Assembly (NCBI RefSeq): GCF_000009765.2 | Contig: NC_003155.5 | Span: forward strand, 8,866,001-8,930,000 | Reading direction: 5' to 3' | Length of the DNA: 64,000 bases | From: Streptomyces avermitilis MA-4680 = NBRC 14893 | Lineage (GTDB): Bacteria; Actinomycetota; Actinomycetes; Streptomycetales; Streptomycetaceae | Shown: piece by piece, positions 52,084 through 59,481 of the stretch | Layout of the letters: every line of letters begins with the position of its first letter | How positions within the stretch are numbered: the first letter of the stretch is position 1 | Position numbers and translations under genes: made by a program | The notes under the pieces: generated by a model | What the model saw: only the letters and a program-made list of their open reading frames with translations | What the model was told of the DNA's origin: nothing | Databases searched by the model: none

Positions 52084-52170
52084 GCCGCCGGAAGCCGGTA
52101 CAGGCAGCCGGATGCGTAGGCCGCCGGAAGTCGGTACAGGCAGCCGGAAGCCGGCGCAGGCCGCCGGACG
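52084..52170. repeat. Tandem repeat of about 36 bases
   Basis: Two nearly complete copies of a unit starting GCCGCCGGAAG and containing CGGTACAGGCAGCCGGA, at 52084 and 52120, with a partial third at 52160. It lies between two minus-strand F420-type genes, overlapping no protein-coding sequence. Possibly replication slippage. Confidence 0.7.
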
Positions 52171-52173
52171 CTG

Positions 52174-53001
52174 TCACCGGTAGGCGGACACGGCCTCGGC
52201 CAGCTCGTCCAGCGTGCGCAGCGTCTCGTCCTCCGGCTGGGTCGGCAGATAGAGCAGGACGCGCTCGACGCCGAGTTCCGCGTAGGTGTCGAGCGACTCC
52301 CGGTCGTGCTGGGCCGCGTACACCACCACGGCCGGCCGGTCTCCGGCCGTCTTGCGCATGCGCTCGATCTGCGCGCCCAGCTCCTTGGGCGGTACTCCGC
52401 TGGGCATCCACGCCGCCCCGTACTCGGCGACACGGGCGAAGGTGCGCTCGCTGCCGCCGCCGACCCAGATCGGCGGGTGCGGCCGCTGGACGGGCTTGGG
52501 CCAGGAGTAGACGGGGGCGAAGTCGACGAAGTCGCCGTGGAACTCGGCCTCGTCCTTGGTCCACAGTTCGATGATCGCGCGGATCCGTTCGTCCATCAGC
52601 CGGCCACGTTCGGTCGGATCCGTCCGGTGGTTGCGCATCTCCTCCCGGTTCCAGCCGGCGCCGACACCGAACACGGCACGGCCGCCGGAGACCAGATCGA
52701 GGCTGGCCACTTCCTTCGCCGTGTGGATCGGATCGCGCTGGACCACCAGCGCGATCCCCGTGCCCAGAAGCAGCTCGCTGGTCACCGAGGCGACCGCGCC
52801 GAGCGCCACGAACGGATCGAGCGTGCGGTAGTACACGCGCGGCAGCTCGCCGCCGCCCGGGTACGGCGTCTCCCGCTTCACCGGGATGTGCGAGTGCTCG
52901 GCCAGGAGCAGCGCGTCGAACCCGCGCTCCTCCAGGGCCGGCCCCAGCGCCGCCGGACCGATGCCCTCGTCGGTGAGGAACGTCGACACTCCGAACTTCA
53001 T
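52174..53001 (-). CDS. LLM-class F420-dependent oxidoreductase
   Basis: 275 residues starting MKFGVSTFLTDEG. Luciferase-like barrel features: LLLAEHSHIPV, DPFVALGAVASVTSELLLGT, VASLDLVSGGRAVFGVGAGW and HPPIWVGGGSERTFARVAEY. It fits the F420-dependent subset used in many actinobacterial oxidations or reductions; FMN is possible. Its substrate is unknown. A tandem repeat separates it from the next gene. Confidence 0.88.
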   Translation of the reverse strand: MKFGVSTFLTDEGIGPAALGPALEERGFDALLLAEHSHIPVKRETPYPGGGELPRVYYRTLDPFVALGAVASVTSELLLGTGIALVVQRDPIHTAKEVASLDLVSGGRAVFGVGAGWNREEMRNHRTDPTERGRLMDERIRAIIELWTKDEAEFHGDFVDFAPVYSWPKPVQRPHPPIWVGGGSERTFARVAEYGAAWMPSGVPPKELGAQIERMRKTAGDRPAVVVYAAQHDRESLDTYAELGVERVLLYLPTQPEDETLRTLDELAEAVSAYR

Positions 53002-53151
53002 CCGCGACCACCTCGTCTCGAATTCGCCCCCTGTTGACAGTGTGGTGCGGTACCCCCGAGGGGCGCAGTCATACGTACGCCGGACGGACGTGGGCCTCAC
53101 CCGTGCCCCGGGTGCGTCGCTGCGTCGGTGCGACGTCCGGCGTCGCGTGGA

Positions 53152-53712
53152 TCACTCCTCGGCGGCGGGGCTGTCGGCGCTGTCCTGGGGGTCGGCGTCC
53201 GGGCCCTGCGCCCGTACCCGCTGCACATGTTCCAGCGAGTCGCGCAGCTCCGCGAGCCAGTCGTCCGTGTGGCGCTGGACCAGTCGTACGCACCAGGCGA
53301 GGGCGTCGCTGCGGCTGCGGGCGACTCCCGCGGCGATGAGGGTGTCGAGGACCTGGCGCTCGGGCTGCCGCAGCCGGGTCATGACGGGGGCGGCGACCTG
53401 CGTGAACAGGGCGCGCTCGCCCCCGCACTCCACCCCCCAGGAGACCTTCCTGCGGAACCGGTGCTCCGCCTCACGTGCCACCGCGACCCGCTCGTCACGG
53501 GTGCGCTCGCGGAACTCCTGGACCCGGGACTGGACCGCGGCCTCCTTCTCGGCGGCCGAGGCGCCGTCGGTGAGCCGGGGCTCGGGAATGCGGCCGACAA
53601 CGGTGATCTCCTCCCGGTCGACCGCCACCTCCACCAGGCTCTCGAACAGATCGTCGGGCAGGCGGCCGGCGAACCAGCCGCGCAGCTTCTCGCGTTGCTC
53701 CGAAGTAATCAT
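53152..53712 (-). CDS. Conserved protein with ribbon-helix-helix-like C-terminal part; possible autoregulator
   Basis: 186 residues, soluble, highly charged. I do not recognise a named family. The middle (about 70-130) is helical and basic (EFRERTRDERVAVAREAEHR). The part RQPERQVLDTLIAAGVARSR, then SDALAWCVRLV, resembles the helix pair of ribbon-helix-helix proteins. A perfect palindrome abuts the start codon on its upstream side, so it may bind its own promoter. No ribosome site is obvious. Confidence 0.55.
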   Translation of the reverse strand: MITSEQREKLRGWFAGRLPDDLFESLVEVAVDREEITVVGRIPEPRLTDGASAAEKEAAVQSRVQEFRERTRDERVAVAREAEHRFRRKVSWGVECGGERALFTQVAAPVMTRLRQPERQVLDTLIAAGVARSRSDALAWCVRLVQRHTDDWLAELRDSLEHVQRVRAQGPDADPQDSADSPAAEE

Positions 53713-53726
53713 GTAATGACCATTAC
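53713..53726. promoter_or_regulatory. Palindrome directly upstream of a start codon
   Basis: GTAATG-AC-CATTAC begins one base before the ATG of the minus-strand gene. Binding would block transcription or translation initiation. AT-rich for this region. Confidence 0.5.
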
Positions 53727-54059
53727 TCCATCGTGAGGCAAACGCAAGGGGTCCGGTCGGGGTCTGCCATGAGCTGAACCGGAATGTTTCAGGCCTATTG
53801 CCGAACCGTGGAGATCCGGCCAGCGGGTCACCCCGGGTGAGCGGCAACCGCTCAGTTCTGGGGATCGGGCGTTCGAACTCTGTCACTTCACGCCACTGAT
53901 TCAATACTCAAAGTTACCGAAAGCTGTGGGGTCGATGTGTGTTTCCCGCCCGGACTCGGCAGACTCGCGCTCGCCGAACCGGCACCGGACCGGCCTGACT
54001 TCGCCTCATGTGCGAGCGGAGCAGAAACGGTTCACCAATCAAGCGGAAGGATGCACACA
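53727..54059. other. Intergenic region ahead of the SSI-like inhibitor gene
   Basis: About 330 bases without a gene, unusually low in GC near 53895-53935 (TTCAATACTCAAAGTTACCG). It should hold the promoter of the inhibitor gene, but no clear -35/-10 pair was found. A leader of over 100 bases is likely. Confidence 0.4.
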
Positions 54060-54494
54060 ATGCCGAACACCGCACGCTGGGCAGTGACCCTGACCCTGAC
54101 CGCCACCGCCGTCTGCGGCCCCCTCGCCGGGGCTTCCCTCGCCACCCCGAACGCCGCCGCCTCCGGGCTCTACGCCCCCTCGGCCCTGGTGCTCACCACG
54201 GGCCACGGCCAGAGCGCGGCCACCGCCACCCCTGAGCGCGCCGTCACGCTGAACTGCGCCCCGACCGCCTCGGGCACCCATCCGGCCGCCGTCTCCGCCT
54301 GTGCCGAACTGCGGGCGACGGGCGGCGACTTCGATGCCTTGAGTGCCAGAAGCGATGCCATGTGTACCCGGCAGTACGACCCTGTGGTCGTCACGGTCGA
54401 GGGCGTGTGGCAGGGCAAGCGCGTCGCGTACGAGCGCACCTTCGCCAACGAGTGCGTGAAGAACTCCTACGGGACGACCGTCTTCACGTTCTGA
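54060..54494 (+). CDS. Subtilisin inhibitor-like (SSI family) protein
   Basis: 144 residues from the second ATG, nine bases after GGAAGG; an ATG three codons earlier is too close. A Sec signal covers about residues 1-33. The mature part has the four conserved Cys (LNCAPT, SACAEL, AMCTRQ, ANECVK). The reactive loop is MCTRQYDP; aligned with Streptomyces SSI (MCPMVYDP) this puts Arg at P1, pointing to trypsin-like rather than subtilisin-like targets. VEGVWQGKRVAYERTFAN is strongly conserved. Secreted, perhaps controlling the cell's own proteases. Confidence 0.93.
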   Translation: MPNTARWAVTLTLTATAVCGPLAGASLATPNAAASGLYAPSALVLTTGHGQSAATATPERAVTLNCAPTASGTHPAAVSACAELRATGGDFDALSARSDAMCTRQYDPVVVTVEGVWQGKRVAYERTFANECVKNSYGTTVFTF

Positions 54495-54629
54495 GGACCG
54501 GGATCGCGCGGACCCGTGAACGTGGACCGAGGCCCGTAGCTGGGGAGTGCGAGCCTCGTCGCGGTGCGCCACGTGATCTCGCATAGGGGCCGGCCGGACG
54601 GAGTGGGGCCGTCCGGCCGGCCTCCTGCG

Positions 54630-54818
54630 TCAGTCGGACGTGAGGGACCAGCGCCCCACTTCGCGATAGCCGGAGTCGTATACGGCGGAGCCGTCGCCGG
54701 GCTTCATCTCGTAGTGGTGGAGATTGCCGCCCCAGTAGCGCAGGATCCGCCCCAGCTCCGTGGCGGTCTCCTCGCCCCAGGCCGCGTTCTCCAGGTCGAC
54801 TTCGAGAACGAACTTCAC
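54630..54818 (-). CDS. Conserved small protein
   Basis: 62 residues from GTG (VKFVLEVDLENAAWG), seven bases after GGAGG; the frame continues upstream without a start signal. The compact acidic sequence with WGEETATELGRILRYWGG and YEMKPGDGSAVYDSG is typical of a family of short actinobacterial proteins of unknown function. Single gene. Confidence 0.7.
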   Translation of the reverse strand: MKFVLEVDLENAAWGEETATELGRILRYWGGNLHHYEMKPGDGSAVYDSGYREVGRWSLTSD

Positions 54819-55067
54819 GTACGTGCCTCCGCTTCCGGATCGTCGGGTGCCGACCGCCATCGTGCCATCACCTCAACTCCCGGTCCGGTCAGAAGTGTTG
54901 GCCCGGTTTCTGAAAACGTTCGCCTCCGGTGCGCTGAAGTACTTCGCCGAGCCCGGGGTGTCCGACGAGCGCGGCCTGTTGGGCCTCGGCTGGTACCGGC
55001 CCTGTCTCGGCTGAGGTATTGACAGGTGATGGCAGTTGCGGGAGCCGAAGCCCCCGCACTTAATGCA

Positions 55068-55073
55068 TATGAT
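55068..55073 (+). promoter_or_regulatory. -10 element for a leaderless GNAT start
   Basis: TATGAT, one mismatch from TATAAT, ends exactly six bases before the GTG. Confidence 0.45.
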
Positions 55074-55079
55074 GTGCAG

Positions 55080-55610
55080 GTGCATGAATGCAGCATCAGG
55101 GCGGCGACCCCCGGCGACCTCGACGGTGCGCGAGCCGTGATGCTCGACACCGTCTACCGCGACTTCGGCACCGGCTACGTTCCGCGCTGGCACGGCGACA
55201 TCATCGATCTCGCGGGCGCCTACCTGGCCTCGCCCCGCCACACTCTGCTGGTCGCGCTCGATGGCTCCGACGGCGAGGTCGCCGCTACGGCCGCCCTCGA
55301 CTCCCGCGGCCCGGCCCATCCGCCCAACCCCCGCCCGCTGGCCCGGCGTTACCCGTCGGGGGAGACAGCGCAGCTGCGGCGCGTGTACGTCCGCCCGGGG
55401 CACCGCAGACGCGGCCTGGCCCGCCGCCTGGTCGGCGAGCTCCTCGCCTTCGCGGCCGCGGACGGCGGCTACCGCTCCGTCTATCTGCACACGGATCCGG
55501 GGATCCCGGGCGCCGAGGCCTTCTGGCGCTCGCTCGGAAAGGCCGTGTGGGACGAGCGCGAGGAGCCAGGCGGTTCCGGTGTCGTCCACTTCGAAGTCCC
55601 CTTCGCCTGA
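55080..55610 (+). CDS. GNAT-family N-acetyltransferase
   Basis: 176 residues. The acetyl-CoA site is seen at LRRVYVRPGHRRRGLARRLV (about 96-115), the Q/RxxGxG/A-type loop, followed by VYLHTDPGIPGAEAFWRSLG. The start GTG (VHECSIRAATPGD) is preferred because it places TATGAT six bases upstream; an ATG 18 codons earlier is not supported. It transfers acetyl groups to an unknown amine. Confidence 0.88.
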   Translation: MHECSIRAATPGDLDGARAVMLDTVYRDFGTGYVPRWHGDIIDLAGAYLASPRHTLLVALDGSDGEVAATAALDSRGPAHPPNPRPLARRYPSGETAQLRRVYVRPGHRRRGLARRLVGELLAFAAADGGYRSVYLHTDPGIPGAEAFWRSLGKAVWDEREEPGGSGVVHFEVPFA

Positions 55611-55716
55611 GGCGCGCCCTGCCCCCGGTGGTCGCACTGCGCCGCCCGGAGCAGTCGCGTCACCGGTTGGAGTCGTCCGGAATGCCGGTGCGGGTCCGCT
55701 CCGGTAGCCGTGGAGC

Positions 55717-57294
55717 ATGCGCTTTCTCGGCGAGCTGGACCAGCGGCTGTTCACCCGGGTGGCCGCCGCGCGGCTTTCCGGCGCCGATCCGGCGCTCATC
55801 CGGCTCAGCCGCGCCGCCGACCACGGGCGGCTGTGGTTCGCCGCGGCCGCCGTGCTCGCGACGGCCGACGGGCGCACCGCCAGACGCGCCGCCGTGCGCG
55901 GTGTCGGCTCCCTCGCGCTGGCCTCGCTCACCGTCAACACCGTCGCCAAGTGGGCCACCAGGCGCCCCCGGCCGCTGCTCGACCTCGTACCGCAGATCCG
56001 CCACCTCACCCGGCAGCCGCACACCACCTCCTTCCCGTCGGGACACTCCGCCTCGGCGGCGGCGTTCGCGACCGGCGTCGCCCTCGAGTCCACCGGCTAC
56101 GGCGCACTGGTCGCGCCGCTGGCCGCGGCGGTCGCCTTCTCTCGGGTCTATGTCGGCGTGCACTACCCCGGGGACGTCCTGGCCGGTATGGCGATCGGCG
56201 CCGGCGCCGCCGCGCTCACCTGCCGCTGGTGGCCGCCGCGCCAAGGGGTCCCGGAACGGGTGCGTCCCACCACCCACGCACCCGCGCTGCCGGGCGGCGA
56301 GGACCTGGTCGTCCTCGTCGACGGGCGGGCCGGAACCGGACTGCCCGGCGCGGTCCTGCCGGCCGTCGAGCGCCTGCGCGTCCTGCTGCCCCGGGCCGAA
56401 CTCGTCGAGTTCGGCCCGGACGACGACTTCGCCGCGCTGCTCGCCGGGGCGGCCGGCCGGGCCGCGCGGCGCGGCGGCGCGCTGGGCGTGTGCGGGGGCG
56501 ACGGCAGCGTCGACGCGGCGGCGCGCGCCGCGGCCCGCCACGGGCTCGCGCTCGCCGTGTTCCCCGGCGGCACCCTCAACCACTTCGCCCTGGACGTGGG
56601 CGTCCCGGACTTCGACGACACCGCCGTCGCGGTCGCCCGGGGCGAGGCCGTCGCGGTGGACTTGGGAGTGGCGGCACCGAAGGAGGGGCACGACGTGCTC
56701 TTCCTCAACGCCTTCAGCATCGGGCCGTATCCCGAACTCCTCCGGCTCCGCGAGCGACTGGAGGGGCGATGGGGCAAGTGGTCCGCCGAGGCCGTCGCCC
56801 TCGCCCGGGTCCTGCGCACCGCGACCCCCGTGGAACTGCGTATCGACGGCCGCCCCCGACGCCTGTGGCTGCTCTTCGCCGGCAACGGCCACCACGTCCC
56901 CGACGGCTTCGCCCCCGCCTTCCGGCCGCGCCTGGACGACGGACTGCTCGACCTGCGCCTGATCGACGGCGACCGCCGCTACGCCCGTACGCGCGTGATC
57001 GCCGCCGCGCTCGCCGGCACGCTCGGCCGTTCCCGGGTCTACAGCGCCGCCCCTGTGTCCCGGGTCCGGCTGGAGGGCCTCGGCGGCACGCGGAACCTCG
57101 CCTACGACGGTGAAGTCACCTGCGCGCCGGATCAGTTGACGCTGGAGAAGCGTGGTCGCGGACTCGCCGTGTACCGGCCGGCCGTGCCGTGCGCCGAACC
57201 GGCCCGGCGGGCCCGCCTCGCCACCGCGATGGCCCACCACCGAAAGCGGAAGAGGGGCCGCCGTCTCCCTGCGGACGGCGGCCCCTCGGTCTAG
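55717..57294 (+). CDS. PAP2 phosphatase-diacylglycerol kinase fusion
   Basis: 525 residues. The N-terminal half (about 1-180) is a PAP2 phosphatase with KWATRRPRP, TSFPSGHSASAAAFATG and SRVYVGVHYPGDVLAGM (the three C1-C3 motifs). The C-terminal half has a DGK catalytic domain: GVCGGDGSVDAAARA and FPGGTLNHFALDVG. Such fusions occur in actinobacteria and would handle lipid phosphates, both removing and adding phosphate in the membrane. A hairpin lies in the last codons. Confidence 0.9.
   Translation: MRFLGELDQRLFTRVAAARLSGADPALIRLSRAADHGRLWFAAAAVLATADGRTARRAAVRGVGSLALASLTVNTVAKWATRRPRPLLDLVPQIRHLTRQPHTTSFPSGHSASAAAFATGVALESTGYGALVAPLAAAVAFSRVYVGVHYPGDVLAGMAIGAGAAALTCRWWPPRQGVPERVRPTTHAPALPGGEDLVVLVDGRAGTGLPGAVLPAVERLRVLLPRAELVEFGPDDDFAALLAGAAGRAARRGGALGVCGGDGSVDAAARAAARHGLALAVFPGGTLNHFALDVGVPDFDDTAVAVARGEAVAVDLGVAAPKEGHDVLFLNAFSIGPYPELLRLRERLEGRWGKWSAEAVALARVLRTATPVELRIDGRPRRLWLLFAGNGHHVPDGFAPAFRPRLDDGLLDLRLIDGDRRYARTRVIAAALAGTLGRSRVYSAAPVSRVRLEGLGGTRNLAYDGEVTCAPDQLTLEKRGRGLAVYRPAVPCAEPARRARLATAMAHHRKRKRGRRLPADGGPSV
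57252..57287. terminator. 14-bp hairpin shared by two convergent genes
   Basis: GAGGGGCCGCCGTC and its exact complement with an eight-base loop, inside the last codons of the PAP2-DGK gene and 15 bases past the MFS stop. It can terminate both transcripts. Confidence 0.6.
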
Positions 57295-57301
57295 TCGGCG
57301 C

Positions 57302-58804
57302 TCACATGTGGACGACCGGTGCGGCGTCCGCGGCCTGCTCAGGCTTCCCGGGGCGATAGAGCAGGAACGCGATCACCGCGCCCGCGACGAAGAAGACCGC
57401 CGACCACCAGAACGCGGTGGTGTAGCTCTCGATCGTCGCCTGTGCCCGGACCAGCTTGCTGGTCGCGTCCTTGCCGGACAGATAGCCGGTCGCGGCGCTC
57501 GCGGCCAGCGTGTTCAGCAGCGCCGTACCGATCGAACCGCCCACCTGCTGCATGGCGTTGACCGTCGCGGAGGCGACACCCGCGTCCTCGGGCCCCACCC
57601 CGCCGGTGGCGAGCTGCATGGCCGGCGGCATCACCATGCCGAGGCCCACGCCGATCACGATCAGCTGCGGCAGCACCGCGGTCGCGTAGTGCGAACCGGT
57701 TCCGATGCCGGTCAGCCAGGCCATGCCGACCGTGGCGATCGCGAAGCCCAGCGGGATGACGGCCTTCGGCCCGATCCGCGGCAGCAGCACCGTGGTGCCG
57801 AGCTGCGCCGTCACCATCAGCGCCCCGACCATCGGCAGGAACGCCACACCGGTCCTGGTGGGGCTGAAGCCCAGGTTCAGCTGAAGGTAGTAGGTGAGGA
57901 AGAGGAATACACCGAACATGCCCGCGCCGGTGATGAGCACGGCGAGGTACGAGGCACCGCGGCTGCGGTCGAGCAGGATGCGCAGCGGCAGCAGCGGGTG
58001 TGCGGCACGCGTCTGCCACCAGGCGAAGGCCGTCAGCAGCACACCGCCGGCGATCAGGAAGCCCCAGGTCCGCGGCGAACCCCAGTCGTGCGTCTCGGCG
58101 TTGGAGAAGCCGTAGACCAGGGCGAAGAGACCTCCGGCGACCAGCACCGTACCCGGCACGTCCAGCTTGGAGTTCGTGGCGTCGCGGTGGTTGCTCAGCG
58201 ACAACCAGCCGCCGGCGAAGGCGACCACGGCGATGGCCACGTTGACGTACAGCGTCCAGCGCCAGTCGAACGCGTCGGTCAGGATGCCGCCGAGCAACAG
58301 GCCCACCGCGCCACCGGCGCCGGCGATGGCGCCGTACACGCTGAACGCCTTGGCCCGCTCCCGCGCGTCGGTGAACGTCGTGTTCAGGAGCGAGAGCGCG
58401 GCGGGCGCGAGGAGCGCGCCGAAGACCCCTTGCAGGGCACGTGCGGTGACCAGCATCTCGAAGCTCGTCGCGGCGCCGCCGAGCGCGGAGGCCAGCGCGA
58501 ATCCGGTGACGCCGGCCAGGAAGGCGGGCTTGCGGCCGAAGAGGTCGGCGATGCGGCCGCCGAGCAGGAGCAGCGAGGCGAACGCCAGCGCGTACGCGGT
58601 GACGACCCACTGCCGGTTGCCGTCGGAGAACCCGAGGTCCGCCTGCGCCGACGGCAGAGCGATGTTCACGATGGTGGCGTCGAGGACGACCATCAACTGG
58701 GCTATGGCGACGACCGCGAGGATCCACCACCGCCGGGACGAGGCCGCGGGCGGCGCCTGCGCGGCACCCGTCCGGGTGCTTTCGGTCAGAGTCTTCTGGG
58801 ACAT
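57302..58804 (-). CDS. MFS transporter, DHA2 (EmrB/QacA) type
   Basis: 500 residues with 14 predicted helices. Signatures: AQLMVVLDATIVNIALPSAQ (motif D1), LLLGGRIADLFGRKPAFLAG (motif A), and a GAIAGAGGAVGLLLGGILTD segment (motif C-like). A proton-driven multidrug exporter. The start MSQKTLTEST is preferred over an upstream extension since it follows GGAG. It is divergent from a SRPBCC gene across two strong inverted repeats. Confidence 0.92.
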   Translation of the reverse strand: MSQKTLTESTRTGAAQAPPAASSRRWWILAVVAIAQLMVVLDATIVNIALPSAQADLGFSDGNRQWVVTAYALAFASLLLLGGRIADLFGRKPAFLAGVTGFALASALGGAATSFEMLVTARALQGVFGALLAPAALSLLNTTFTDARERAKAFSVYGAIAGAGGAVGLLLGGILTDAFDWRWTLYVNVAIAVVAFAGGWLSLSNHRDATNSKLDVPGTVLVAGGLFALVYGFSNAETHDWGSPRTWGFLIAGGVLLTAFAWWQTRAAHPLLPLRILLDRSRGASYLAVLITGAGMFGVFLFLTYYLQLNLGFSPTRTGVAFLPMVGALMVTAQLGTTVLLPRIGPKAVIPLGFAIATVGMAWLTGIGTGSHYATAVLPQLIVIGVGLGMVMPPAMQLATGGVGPEDAGVASATVNAMQQVGGSIGTALLNTLAASAATGYLSGKDATSKLVRAQATIESYTTAFWWSAVFFVAGAVIAFLLYRPGKPEQAADAAPVVHM

Positions 58805-58845
58805 GGGGGAACCACTCCAGGGAAGCCGTTCGAAGAGAAACGTAA

Positions 58846-58913
58846 ACGAAACCGTTTCGTACACATCGAGGCTAGACCACTCCCAGCGAAACGGCAACGT
58901 TTCGCTGGGAGTG
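58846..58913. promoter_or_regulatory. Two operators of GAAAC/GTTTC type, no regulator adjacent
   Basis: ACGAAAC-C-GTTTCGT (58846-58860) and a 16-bp-arm inverted repeat with CGAAACG-GCAA-CGTTTCG at its core (58878-58913). The larger one extends with CACTCCCAG arms. Both flank the MFS promoter. A TetR-type repressor would fit, but neither neighbour is one. Confidence 0.65.
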
Positions 58914-58949
58914 AGCCGCGACGCCCCCCCGCCCAAGGACCGAGGCACC

Positions 58950-59477
58950 ATGTCAACCGAACTCACCGGTACCCACCTCACCCTCCCCGACGGCCGCCCC
59001 GCCGTCCGTTTCAGCCGTGTCTACGACCATCCCGCCGACCGCGTCTGGCAGTTCGTGACCGACCCCGACGAGCTGGCCCGGTGGTTCCCCTCCCGCGCCG
59101 AGATCGAGCTGCGCCCCGGCGGCACGATCACGTTCAGCGGCGACCCGAACATGGAGAACTCCACGGGCCGGGTCATCGCCGTCGACGTGCCCGGGCACCT
59201 GTCCTTCGAGTGGGGCGGCGACGAACTCCACTTCGACCTCGAACCCCTGGACGGCAAGCGCACCCGCTGCACGCTCACCAACGTCCTGGCGGACGCGAAG
59301 GCCGCCGCCCGCAACGCCGCCGGATGGGAGGTCTGCCTCGCCGCCCTGGACGCGAGGGCGCGGGGCGAGCGGCTCGAAGGCCCGCACGCGGGTGCCACGG
59401 CGCCCTGGAAGGAGATCTACCGCGGCTACGTCGAGGCGGGGTTCCCCTCCGGTGCTCCGGTCCCGGGCCTGGACTGA
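58950..59477 (+). CDS. SRPBCC (AHSA1-like) protein
   Basis: 175 residues. VRFSRVYDHPADRVWQFVTD, ELARWFPSRAEIELRPGG and GWEVCLAALDARARGE show the START-like ligand-binding fold of the AHSA1 family. It probably binds a hydrophobic ligand. Often such genes pair with an ArsR regulator; none is here. Ends four bases before the convergent NHLM transporter gene. Confidence 0.85.
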   Translation: MSTELTGTHLTLPDGRPAVRFSRVYDHPADRVWQFVTDPDELARWFPSRAEIELRPGGTITFSGDPNMENSTGRVIAVDVPGHLSFEWGGDELHFDLEPLDGKRTRCTLTNVLADAKAAARNAAGWEVCLAALDARARGERLEGPHAGATAPWKEIYRGYVEAGFPSGAPVPGLD

Positions 59478-59481
59478 CCGG

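Noticed and set aside
52084..52170. Tandem repeat considered as a CRISPR-like array
   Set aside because: Only two full units, adjacent with no unique spacers, and no cas genes in the window.
53860..53900. GTTCGAACTC stretch considered as a tRNA T-loop
   Set aside because: No acceptor or anticodon stem can be formed around it.
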